Assembly (NCBI RefSeq): GCF_014779795.1
Contig: NZ_JACXZS010000011.1
Coordinates: 62,001-126,000 of the forward strand
Direction: 5' to 3'
Length of the DNA stretch: 64,000 nt
From: Microbacterium helvum
GTDB taxonomy: Bacteria > Actinomycetota > Actinomycetes > Actinomycetales > Microbacteriaceae
The translations under genes were made by a program, and so were the position numbers. Shown piece after piece: positions 8,461-15,379 of this stretch; positions within the stretch are counted from its first letter, which is position 1; each line of letters opens with the position of its first letter. The notes beneath the pieces were generated by a model. That model saw only the letters and a list, made by a program, of their open reading frames with translations, did not search any database and was not told the DNA's origin.

Positions 8461-9048
8461 TCAGCGCAGCGCGCCGACGCTCGCGAGCGCCAGCCGGATG
8501 AGCGTGCCGCGACCGCCCTCCATCTCCGCGGCGAGCGCGTCGGACGACGCCTCTTCGGGAGTGAGCCACGTCACTTCGAGCGCGTCCTGGCGCGGCTCGC
8601 AGGTGCCGGTCACCGGCACGACGAACGCGAGCGAGACCGCGTGCTGCCGGTCGTCGTGGTAGGCGCTCACCCCGGGCAGCGGGAAGTACTCGGCGACGGT
8701 GAAGGGCGTGGGCTGCGGCGGCAGCAGCGGGAAGGCCATCGGCCCGAGGTCGTTCTCGAGATGCCGGAACAGCGCGTCGCGCACCGTCTCGCCATAGCGG
8801 ACGCGACCCGAGACGATCGTGCGGCTGATCTCGCCGAGCGGCGAGGCGCGCAGCAGCAGCCCGACCGACGTCACCTGCCCCATACCGTCGGTGCGCACCG
8901 GCACGCCCTCGACGTACAGCATCGGCAGCCGCCGGCGCGCCTCTTCGAGCTCGATGTCGCTCAGCCAGGCGGGGTTCGAGATGTTGCCCGCAGGCGGGCC
9001 GAACGGCTCGTCGCCCGCAGGTTCGGGGTCGGGAGTGCGCACGGACAT
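8461..9048 (-). CDS. Nudix-fold (DUF4916-type) protein with degenerate Nudix box
   Basis: A 195-residue protein whose centre matches a Nudix domain. The Nudix box should read G-x5-E-x7-REUxEExGU; here the leading G-x5-E is kept (GRVRYGE) but the metal-binding REUxEExGU segment reads RHLENDLGP, so two or three catalytic acids are replaced. The remaining domain (AEYFPLPG, ALEVTWLTPEEA) is well preserved. It may bind rather than hydrolyse a nucleotide diphosphate. The ATG at 9048 follows AGGAGG closely and TATACA a few bases further up. It is divergent from the membrane protein at 9141. Confidence 0.7.
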   Translation of the reverse strand: MSVRTPDPEPAGDEPFGPPAGNISNPAWLSDIELEEARRRLPMLYVEGVPVRTDGMGQVTSVGLLLRASPLGEISRTIVSGRVRYGETVRDALFRHLENDLGPMAFPLLPPQPTPFTVAEYFPLPGVSAYHDDRQHAVSLAFVVPVTGTCEPRQDALEVTWLTPEEASSDALAAEMEGGRGTLIRLALASVGALR

Positions 9049-9140
9049 GCCTCCTGTATACCCTCTCCCCCTCGTTCCCGCCGCGCCATCGACCCGCGTC
9101 CGGGCCGCTCGCTAGTCTGTGGTCAGCACGGAGGGACGAC

Positions 9141-9764
9141 ATGGCCGACGACTCACCCCACGACCGATGGAGCCGCGCACAAGAGATCGTCGCCGTCTTC
9201 GTGCTGTCGATCACGGCCGTGCTCACCGCGTGGGCGGGCTTCGAGGCATCCAAATGGGGCGGCGAGATGTCGATCGCGTTCAGCCAGGCGTCGTCGGCGC
9301 GCATCCAGGCCGCCAGCGCCGAGGGCCAGGCGCGCGCCTCCCAGCAGTTCGACCTCACCGTCTATGCGCAGTGGGTGCTCGCCGACGCCGACGGCGACAC
9401 CGAGCTCGCGCAGTACATCGAAGACAGGTTCAGCCCCGCGCTGTCGACGGCCTTCGAAGGCTGGCAGGCCGACGGGATGTCTGAGAACGGCCCGTTCGCC
9501 CGAGACGATTACGTGCCGCCGGGGCAGGAAGAGGCCGAGAAGCTCAACGCCCGCGCCGACGAGAAGTTCGCACAGGCGCTCGAGAACAATCAGCGCGGCG
9601 ACAACTACTCGCTGCTGACGGTGATGTTCGCCCTGGTGCTGTTCCTCACGGCGATGTCGCAGCGCGACGGCAAGACGTGGGTCGGCCGGACCCTGCTCGG
9701 GCTCGCGATCGTCGTCGGCGTGGTCGCGGTCGGGATCCTGCTCACCTTCCCGGTCAAGATCTGA
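9141..9764 (+). CDS. Hypothetical membrane protein with three predicted TM segments
   Basis: A 207-residue protein with one hydrophobic segment near residues 15-35, a long polar region (about 40-150) rich in Ala, Gln and acidic residues, and two C-terminal membrane segments near 155-175 and 183-205. The layout suggests an extracytoplasmic helical loop anchored at both ends. I do not recognise a functional family. The start ATG 9141 is preceded by GGAGGG, and TAGTCT at 9113-9118 could be its -10. Confidence 0.7.
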   Translation: MADDSPHDRWSRAQEIVAVFVLSITAVLTAWAGFEASKWGGEMSIAFSQASSARIQAASAEGQARASQQFDLTVYAQWVLADADGDTELAQYIEDRFSPALSTAFEGWQADGMSENGPFARDDYVPPGQEEAEKLNARADEKFAQALENNQRGDNYSLLTVMFALVLFLTAMSQRDGKTWVGRTLLGLAIVVGVVAVGILLTFPVKI

Positions 9765-9804
9765 CTCCCGTCGCGGTGTCGGTCGCGGATGGGAGGATGT
9801 GGGC

Positions 9805-10476
9805 ATGACGGAAGCGCTCGTGCTCGATGCCGACGCCGTCCTCTGGTCGGCCGATCGTGGTGCCCTCGCGGGGCGGCATCTGCTGCTCCTGCTGCACGGC
9901 TACGGCGCCGACGAGCACGACCTGTACCCGCTGCGCACCTATCTGCCGGAGCGGTTCGCCGTCGCGAGCCTCGCCGCTCCCCTGGTGCCGCCGTGGCCCG
10001 CGCCGGGGCGGTCCTGGTACCCCATCGAAGGACTCGACGGACGCGACCCGTCCCATGTGACGCGGGCGGCCGAGGCCGTCATCGCCTGGGCCGACGCGCA
10101 CGCGGCGGGTGCGGCATCCATCGGTCTTCTCGGGTTCTCGCAAGGCGGGGCCGTGTCGCTGCAGGCGCTGCGGCTGCAGCCGCAGCGGTTCGCGTTCGCG
10201 GTGAACCTCTCGGGCTATGTCACGCCAGGCGAGCTGCCGATGGATGCCGCGCTCGCCGAGCTCCGTCCGCCCGTGTTCTGGGGGCGCGGGACGAACGACG
10301 ACGTCATCCCCGGCTTCCTCGTCGAGCACACCACCCAGTGGCTCCCCGAGCGCGTGGACCTCAGCGGGCGCGTCTACCAGGGCCTCACCCACAGCGTCTC
10401 GGAGGCCGAGCTCGCCGACGTGCGCACGTTCCTCGACAAGAGGCTCGACGACCTCGACGCCTCAGCCGACGGTTGA
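9805..10476 (+). CDS. Alpha/beta hydrolase, phospholipase/carboxylesterase family
   Basis: A 223-residue serine esterase of the phospholipase/carboxylesterase (acyl-protein thioesterase-like) family, hydrolysing ester bonds of small acyl substrates in the cytosol. HGYGADEHDL gives the oxyanion region, GFSQGG the nucleophile elbow with the catalytic Ser, and the C-terminal GLTHSV the catalytic His. GGGAGG at 9791-9796 is spaced correctly for ATG 9805; the GTG at 9799 is too close to it. The stop lies within a GGTTGAGCCG direct repeat (10471 and 10489). Confidence 0.85.
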   Translation: MTEALVLDADAVLWSADRGALAGRHLLLLLHGYGADEHDLYPLRTYLPERFAVASLAAPLVPPWPAPGRSWYPIEGLDGRDPSHVTRAAEAVIAWADAHAAGAASIGLLGFSQGGAVSLQALRLQPQRFAFAVNLSGYVTPGELPMDAALAELRPPVFWGRGTNDDVIPGFLVEHTTQWLPERVDLSGRVYQGLTHSVSEAELADVRTFLDKRLDDLDASADG

Positions 10477-10498
10477 GCCGTGGCGGATGGTTGAGCCG
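10471..10498 (+). repeat. Short direct repeat GGTTGAGCCG x2
   Basis: GGTTGAGCCG occurs at 10471-10480 (containing the esterase stop) and again at 10489-10498. It lies at the left edge of the low-GC island and may be a duplication scar or a relic of a dispersed repeat. Confidence 0.6.
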
Positions 10499-10525
10499 CC
10501 GCCGAGCGGTTCGTCGAACTAAGCC

Positions 10526-10687
10526 ATGACGTCGCTGGCCCGCTACTACGAACCGCACCTCACCCAACGGAGCAATGCGACCGAGCTCATCGTCGGCGAC
10601 GACCGCTACTGCCCATCGACCACCGTGAACGGGATGTCGTCGGCATACTCGGACGCCACAACTCGAATGATCGCGTCCCCGGGTTGA
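10526..10687 (+). pseudogene. 5' fragment of an interrupted gene
   Basis: An ATG at 10526 opens 27 codons with the GC-rich third positions of normal genes in this chromosome (start MTSLARYYEP, then HLTQRSNATELIVGDDRY). At about 10606 the frame runs into the antisense of the foreign lipoprotein gene and stops at 10685. It looks like the first codons of a resident gene cut off by insertion of the low-GC island. I do not recognise the family. Confidence 0.4.
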
Positions 10688-11037
10688 GCATCACTCGGAA
10701 TTTGCACGTCAGTTCGAAAGCTACCCTCAACGGGTGCAGCCTCCCCTAACTCCGCGATCTCGCCATCCTGCTCCCAGAGCAGCGACACCTGGCTCCAGGG
10801 CTCAGGAGTACTGTCGTTCGGCGTATCGGCGCAGGGGAGCCAGCCAGAGCCTACAATTGCCACCGCAGCAGCCGGGGGCCCAGCGGACGGCGACACCTCG
10901 GTACGCGGTTCTTCACACACCTGATCAACATTTGTGCCTGGCGTCAGGGCAGGCTCTGGACTGGCCGAGCAACCTCCGATGCTCAGCGCCAACGAGAGCA
11001 ATAGGGCACAACTGACCCTACGCACCGTGCTGGACAT
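10606..11037 (-). CDS. Secreted lipoprotein of unknown function
   Basis: A 143-residue protein with a lipoprotein signal (basic MSSTVRR, hydrophobic core, lipobox LSIGGC, lipidated Cys at about 23). The mature part, residues 24-143, is acidic and ends in a probable beta-sandwich of about 80 residues. Its ATG overlaps the stop of the metalloprotease gene by 20 nt, so the two are co-translated and probably work together at the cell surface, for example as protease and partner or inhibitor. Composition is clearly lower in GC than the surrounding genes. Confidence 0.72.
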   Translation of the reverse strand: MSSTVRRVSCALLLSLALSIGGCSASPEPALTPGTNVDQVCEEPRTEVSPSAGPPAAAVAIVGSGWLPCADTPNDSTPEPWSQVSLLWEQDGEIAELGEAAPVEGSFRTDVQIPSDAQPGDAIIRVVASEYADDIPFTVVDGQ

Positions 11038-12040
11038 ATATCCCTGTGAGGTCGCCCGCCCCCAGTGTGCGCTGCGAGAAACTGCAGTTCGCGATCTGGG
11101 GACTCATCGTCAGGTCATTCGCCCCGTTCTCGGCTGCGTGGTCGAGCCCCAGCACGTGACCGAGCTCGTGAGTCATGACTGAACGGACGTCATATTTCTC
11201 CCCGGTACAACCGGTGGATGTGGTCACCCACGTCCGTTCCGAAGTATCGATGCGAATGTCGGCTTGAACAGGTACTCCTGCCGCATACCAAGTGCAGGTC
11301 AGTCCGAGAGTAGTCCCCACAAGCGGTCCGAAGTCAACCACATTCAGACCGTCAGCGGTCGTGCACGCGTTCACTCCAGATGCGCTCGAAATGTTGGCAT
11401 CGTACGTCCAATTGCCGTAGCTCACGCTGCCAGGAACATTGAGCGCTCGCGTCAGACCACACGAGTTCGTTCCGTTCTTCCACGTGTTCAGCGAGGCAAC
11501 CGTCAATGATTCGAACGACGACTTAGATACACCGCTTGGAAGCCGCTCATTGCTGTTCAAATAGAGCGTGCCCGGGCGCCAATGTCCAGACAGGAGCTTG
11601 TATGACCAGTCGGAGCATCTCGAGTACGCCAAGGCACCCAGTGTGGCTTCCTCCCGAGTCAGTTCGCGAAGACCACCATCCGGAAGTAGCTTCGCGTATC
11701 GCAGCGGTGCTGGTGTCGTTGACACCAGCACCTGTGCGCCTTTGTCGACGGCAACTTGCAGCCATGGAGCTTCTCCCTCCGTCACGACGCCGACGGCGAC
11801 GACGGACTGTCCAGGCTCGGGGATCGGAGCGCCGACACCGTTCGAAACAACCGTCTTCCCGACGAGCCCGCATGCTTCCGCGTTGAGACCTTGGACGTCG
11901 GCTGGGTGAACAACCGAACTGCCCGGCAGCGCACTCGCGCACGCTGTGATCGACGGGCCCTGTCCGCCCGCCAAACTCAGCGCCGGCGCGCCCCCAACGC
12001 TGACTGAAACAGCAATCGCGACAGCCGCCAATCCCCTCAT
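11018..12040 (-). CDS. Secreted matrixin-type zinc metalloprotease
   Basis: A 340-residue secreted protease. It starts with a signal peptide (MRGLAAVAIAVSVSV, cleavage near ALSLA), followed by a roughly 130-residue region without clear family, then a metalloprotease domain whose active site HELGHVLGLDH gives the metzincin pattern HExxHxxGxxH, with LTMSP as the Met-turn about 17 residues later. Four or more Cys in the catalytic part suggest disulfides. The start ATG 12040 has the site AAGGGGAA upstream; the much longer frame to 12487 crosses non-coding DNA. The gene is AT-richer than its neighbours and coupled to the lipoprotein gene, so lateral acquisition is likely. Confidence 0.85.
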   Translation of the reverse strand: MRGLAAVAIAVSVSVGGAPALSLAGGQGPSITACASALPGSSVVHPADVQGLNAEACGLVGKTVVSNGVGAPIPEPGQSVVAVGVVTEGEAPWLQVAVDKGAQVLVSTTPAPLRYAKLLPDGGLRELTREEATLGALAYSRCSDWSYKLLSGHWRPGTLYLNSNERLPSGVSKSSFESLTVASLNTWKNGTNSCGLTRALNVPGSVSYGNWTYDANISSASGVNACTTADGLNVVDFGPLVGTTLGLTCTWYAAGVPVQADIRIDTSERTWVTTSTGCTGEKYDVRSVMTHELGHVLGLDHAAENGANDLTMSPQIANCSFSQRTLGAGDLTGIYVQHGA

Positions 12041-12078
12041 ACCGTTCCCCTTCGTTAGGAGTTGCAACGATCGTGCCT

Positions 12079-12092
12079 TAGCTCCGGAGCTA
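12079..12092. promoter_or_regulatory. 14-bp perfect palindrome upstream of the metalloprotease gene
   Basis: TAGCTCCGGAGCTA reads the same on both strands and lies 39-52 bp upstream of the protease start. It is a reasonable operator candidate; the cognate regulator is not in the window as far as can be seen. The remaining DNA to 12413 holds no other recognisable feature apart from an A7 run at 12370-12376. Confidence 0.4.
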
Positions 12093-12413
12093 GCCGCGAA
12101 CGCCTGCACGCTAGCAGTCGCATGCTCGTCACACAATGGTCGCCAGTACAGAAATGGCAGATGAAATGATGAAACGACACCGAACGGGCAGAAGGCTAAC
12201 CCGCCGTTTTGCCCGATGTGCCTCCCTTGGCGTCGAGTGCTCTGTTCCTCCGAGTTGTCTTGATCGAGCCCCAACCCTTGGTCACCTCCTGGTCCGCGAC
12301 ATAGCGGACGACCATGCTCGATGGGAGTTCGATGGGCCGATCCTGGCCGATGGCGCCCCGCCCCCGTTACAAAAAAACGCGGGACCCCTTTGGGCGAACC
12401 GCTCAGAGTTGCC

Positions 12414-12584
12414 CATCCTCGCTCCGATCCGCCGATCGAGGTCATCGAGCTCGTCCATGAGATCGCTGGCCGCGGACATCCGATCACGACTGCGGCCCGT
12501 CAGCTCGTGGATGATGCCCGCGTCCTCAAGGCGCGGGATCGCACTGCACACCGGGGGCTCACTGGCGGCATCCAGTACCGTCCG
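12414..12584 (-). pseudogene. C-terminal remnant of a Fic-family protein
   Basis: The minus-strand frame from 12584 reads about 57 residues (RTVLDAASEPPV, then IPRLEDAGIIHELTGRSRDR, then a LMDELDDLDRRIG end) that match the winged-helix C-terminus common in Fic-domain adenylyltransferases, with its invariant G-I/L-[IL]-x-E-[LIV]-TGR core. A TAG stop lies directly upstream and no HPFxxGNGR Fic motif exists nearby, so only the tail is left. It marks the right edge of the low-GC island. Confidence 0.5.
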
Positions 12585-12766
12585 CTATGGTGGCTGAGGC
12601 CTTGTCCCCTCGGTGAGGAAAACCATTGAAGAACTTCGACGTGACCGCGCGCTGATCGCGCTGATCCGTCGTTCCTCGACGCACCAGCGCTTGAACATTT
12701 CGCGCTGGCCCGTCGATCGGCCGCTTCTTCTTCGCTCCGGCATGCCCGGACGCACCGCGGCCCCCG

Positions 12767-12793
12767 GTGTCAGCGCTCGACTGACACAGGAGG
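12767..12793 (+). promoter_or_regulatory. Hairpin abutting the ABC-F Shine-Dalgarno
   Basis: GTGTCAG (12767-12773) and CTGACAC (12781-12787) form a perfect 7-bp stem with a 7-nt loop, directly followed by the ribosome site AGGAGG (12788-12793) of the ABC-F gene. Further upstream GGCCGC (12719) can pair with GCGGCC (12757). Actinobacterial ABC-F genes are often controlled by leader attenuation, so alternative pairing in 12613-12797 is plausible. No convincing leader peptide was found; a GTG-started frame at 12613 has no stop before the gene. Confidence 0.4.
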
Positions 12794-12797
12794 CCTC

Positions 12798-14483
12798 ATG
12801 CCTGCACACACTCTCACTCCTGCGATCGTCCTCGATCGCGTCGCCTTCACCTGGGCGGACGGCACCGTCGCCCTCTCGGACGTCTCGGGTTCGTTCGGCA
12901 CCGGCCGCACGGGCCTGGTCGGACGCAACGGCTCCGGCAAGTCCACGCTGCTGCGGCTGATCGCCGGCGACCTCGCCCCATCGGCGGGGCATATCACCCG
13001 AACAGCGGATGCCGCCTACCTGCCCCAGCGGCTGACCCTCCAGGTGGACCGCCCCGTGGCCGATCTGCTGGGGGTCGGCGACACCCTTCGCGCACTGCGC
13101 GCGATCGAGTCCGGCGATGTCGACCCGCGTCACTTCGACACTGTCGGCGCGGACTGGGACGTCGAGGCGCGCGCCCACGCGGCGCTCGCCGAGGCGGGGC
13201 TCGCTCCCGCCATGCTCGACCGCAGCGTCGGGCAGCTGTCGGGCGGTGAGGCGGTGCTCACCGCGATCGCCGGCATCCGGCTGCGCGGCGCGCCAATCGC
13301 GCTGCTCGACGAGCCGACGAACAACCTCGACCGCGAGGCCCGTGCGCGCCTGCACGACATGGTCCGTTCGTGGCGCGGAGCGCTCGTCGTGGTCAGCCAC
13401 GACACCGCGCTGCTGGAGCTCATGGACGACACCGCCGAGCTGTACGCGAACGAGCTGTCGGTCTTCGGCGGTCCGTACTCGGAATGGCGCGCCTGGCTGG
13501 ATGCCGAGCAGAGCGCCGCCCGCGACGCCGAGCGCGCCGCGAAGCAGTCGCTCAAGCGCGAGAAGCGCCAGCGCATCGAGGCCGAGACGACGATCTCGCG
13601 CCGGAAGGCCATGGGCGATAAGGCCTACGCCGAGAAGCGGGAGCCGAAGATCGTCATGAACGGCCGCCGCATGGCCGCCGAGGTCTCGGCCGGCAAGCTG
13701 CGCGGCGAGAAGGCGGAGCGCGAGGCCTCCGCCCGCGAGGCGCTGGATGCCGCGGGGCGCCGTGTCCGCGACGACGCCATGATGAAGATCGACCTGCCCG
13801 ATCCCGGTGTGCCCGCCGGGCGACGCATCGCCACCATCGGCGACGGGTCGCGGTCCTGGATCATCCAAGGACCCGAGCGGGTGGCCCTCATCGGCCCGAA
13901 CGGCGCCGGCAAGACGACCCTGCTGGAGGGGTTGCTCACTACCGGCAGCTCCCCACGGCGCAGCTCAGTCTCGTGGGGCGCGCCCGGCCGGGACGACCCC
14001 GGGATTCCGCCGATCGCCGCCGCGCCTCACCCAGCCATGCTGAATGGCGCCGGGCAGCAGCTGCACACCGACCGCGCCGGCTACCTGCCGCAGCGCGTGG
14101 ACGAGCTGGACGAAGCTGCCTCGGTGCTGGAGAACGTCGCAGCTGCGGCGCCGCAGGTGGGCACCGTCGAGCTGCGCAACCGGCTCGCCCGGTTCCTCAT
14201 CCGAGGGGCCGCGGTGGAGCGGCCGGTCGCGACGCTGTCGGGTGGCGAACGGTTCCGGGTCGCTCTGGCGCGGCTCATGCTGGCCGATCCGGCGCCCCAG
14301 CTGCTCGTGTTCGACGAGCCGACGAACAACCTCGACCTCGACACGGTCGACCAGCTCGTCGACGCCATCGCCGCCTATCGCGGCGCGGTGCTCGTCGTGA
14401 GCCACGATGACGCGTTCCTCGAGCGCATCGGCGTGACGCTGACGCTCGAGCTCGACCGCGAGGGTCAGCTGACCGAGCGGTGA
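12798..14483 (+). CDS. ABC-F subfamily ATPase (ribosome-acting, possible antibiotic resistance)
   Basis: A 561-residue cytosolic protein with two ABC ATPase domains and no membrane segment, as in ABC-F proteins that act on the ribosome. Domain 1 has Walker A GRNGSGKST (about 45-53), LSGGE and LLDEPT; a charged coiled linker (about 230-330) follows; domain 2 has GPNGAGKTT, LSGGERFRVALARL and VFDEPTNNLD. Both SGG-signature and DEPT motifs are intact. The insert at about 385-425 in domain 2 is Pro/Ser/Gly-rich and unusual. ATG 12798 follows AGGAGG. Whether it is a housekeeping factor or a drug-resistance ABC-F cannot be decided; the structured leader favours inducible resistance. Confidence 0.88.
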   Translation: MPAHTLTPAIVLDRVAFTWADGTVALSDVSGSFGTGRTGLVGRNGSGKSTLLRLIAGDLAPSAGHITRTADAAYLPQRLTLQVDRPVADLLGVGDTLRALRAIESGDVDPRHFDTVGADWDVEARAHAALAEAGLAPAMLDRSVGQLSGGEAVLTAIAGIRLRGAPIALLDEPTNNLDREARARLHDMVRSWRGALVVVSHDTALLELMDDTAELYANELSVFGGPYSEWRAWLDAEQSAARDAERAAKQSLKREKRQRIEAETTISRRKAMGDKAYAEKREPKIVMNGRRMAAEVSAGKLRGEKAEREASAREALDAAGRRVRDDAMMKIDLPDPGVPAGRRIATIGDGSRSWIIQGPERVALIGPNGAGKTTLLEGLLTTGSSPRRSSVSWGAPGRDDPGIPPIAAAPHPAMLNGAGQQLHTDRAGYLPQRVDELDEAASVLENVAAAAPQVGTVELRNRLARFLIRGAAVERPVATLSGGERFRVALARLMLADPAPQLLVFDEPTNNLDLDTVDQLVDAIAAYRGAVLVVSHDDAFLERIGVTLTLELDREGQLTER

Positions 14484-14490
14484 CCCGGGT

Positions 14491-14524
14491 CGCGGCATCC
14501 ATCGCGTGAAGAATGGATGCCGCG
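14491..14524 (+). terminator. Terminator hairpin after ABC-F gene
   Basis: A perfect 12-bp stem (14491-14502 with 14513-14524, built from CGCGGCATCCAT and its complement) with a 10-nt loop begins 8 nt after the ABC-F stop. No U-tract is present. Confidence 0.6.
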
Positions 14525-14594
14525 GCCTGCGCCCGGCGGAATCCGGGGGTTCTCCCCCATGCGCCGCGGACGCACGACGAGCAGGATGGAGAAC

Positions 14595-14777
14595 ATGAAC
14601 GCACTCATGAGACCCCGCCAGGGCCGCCTGATCGCCGGTGTCTGCGCCGCCGTCGCGAACCGGTTCGGCTGGAACGTGACGCTGGTGCGCGTCCTCACCG
14701 TGATCGCCGTGGTCTTCTTCGGCCTGTCGCTGTGGGCCTACATCCTGCTGTGGATCCTGATCCCCAACGAGCTCTGA
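14595..14777 (+). CDS. PspC-domain small membrane protein
   Basis: A 60-residue protein that is essentially one PspC domain: basic N-terminus MNALMRPRQGRLIAGVCAAVANRF, then a membrane segment ending in WILIPNEL. PspC proteins are inner-membrane sensors linked to envelope stress. The start ATG 14595 is favoured over the ATG at 14586 because GGAGA lies at a proper distance from it. It stands alone here; no PspA or PspB homologue is near. Confidence 0.85.
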   Translation: MNALMRPRQGRLIAGVCAAVANRFGWNVTLVRVLTVIAVVFFGLSLWAYILLWILIPNEL

Positions 14778-14787
14778 GCCCTTCGGG

Positions 14788-15267
14788 TCACGGCTTCTTC
14801 TTGTTGTGACCCGGCGCGTTGCCGCTGTTGCCGGGCGCCGTGGCGGTCGGTGTCGGGCCCGGCTCCGCCGTGGGGGCAGGCTCGGGATCGGGCGCGGCAG
14901 GGGGCGGCTGTTCGTCGCCGACGACGGGGGCGGCGGTGTCGTCGGCGTCGACCGCACCGCTGTCGGGCTCGTCGACGGGCACGGTCGTGGGATCCGCTCT
15001 CGGGGACAGCGATGGGGACGGGCTGCTGGGGCGCGGGGTCGGGAGGTGCTCCTCCGAGATCGGGGCGGGGTCGTTCCCGAGTGTCCCCGTGCCCTGCTGC
15101 GCCGTCACGGCGATCGTCGCGACGACGATCACCAGCGCCAGCCCCGCGGCGCCGCACAGCGCGCCGAGCCGGAGCCTCAGCACTCGCCGCGAGCGCGCGG
15201 CCGCGGCTGCTGCGGCACGGCGGGTGGGCGCGGGCGGCTCCGACCCGCTCGACGGCGTCGAATCCAT
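14788..15267 (-). CDS. Single-pass membrane protein with Pro/Ala/Thr-rich exported tail
   Basis: A 159-residue protein with a short basic cytoplasmic N-terminus containing an Arg/Ala-rich stretch, one membrane helix near residues 32-52 and a low-complexity Pro, Thr, Ala and Asp-rich exterior ending in KKKP. ATG 15267 follows GAGGAG. No family is recognisable; the tail resembles wall-spanning linkers. It is divergent from the Lhr helicase gene, convergent with pspC. Confidence 0.65.
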   Translation of the reverse strand: MDSTPSSGSEPPAPTRRAAAAAAARSRRVLRLRLGALCGAAGLALVIVVATIAVTAQQGTGTLGNDPAPISEEHLPTPRPSSPSPSLSPRADPTTVPVDEPDSGAVDADDTAAPVVGDEQPPPAAPDPEPAPTAEPGPTPTATAPGNSGNAPGHNKKKP

Positions 15268-15379
15268 CACGCTCCTCGGCGGCGAACACGTGCGGGGGAG
15301 AGCACGCAGGCGCGAGTTTACGCGACGGGCGTTCGTGACGCCCTGGCCCGATGTCGGCGGCGGCGACCAAGATGGAAGG

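Noticed and set aside
12136..12597. 153-codon plus-strand frame
   Set aside because: Ser/Arg-rich and without ribosome site; the minus strand holds the Fic-like remnant in the same region.
12613..12960. Short plus-strand gene or leader peptide before the ABC-F gene
   Set aside because: The GTG-started frame has no stop before the ABC-F start and runs on out of frame inside it; no convincing closed leader peptide was found.
13965..14957. 330-codon minus-strand frame across the ABC-F/pspC region
   Set aside because: Shadow frame spanning two better-supported genes and their terminator; Arg/Pro-rich translation.
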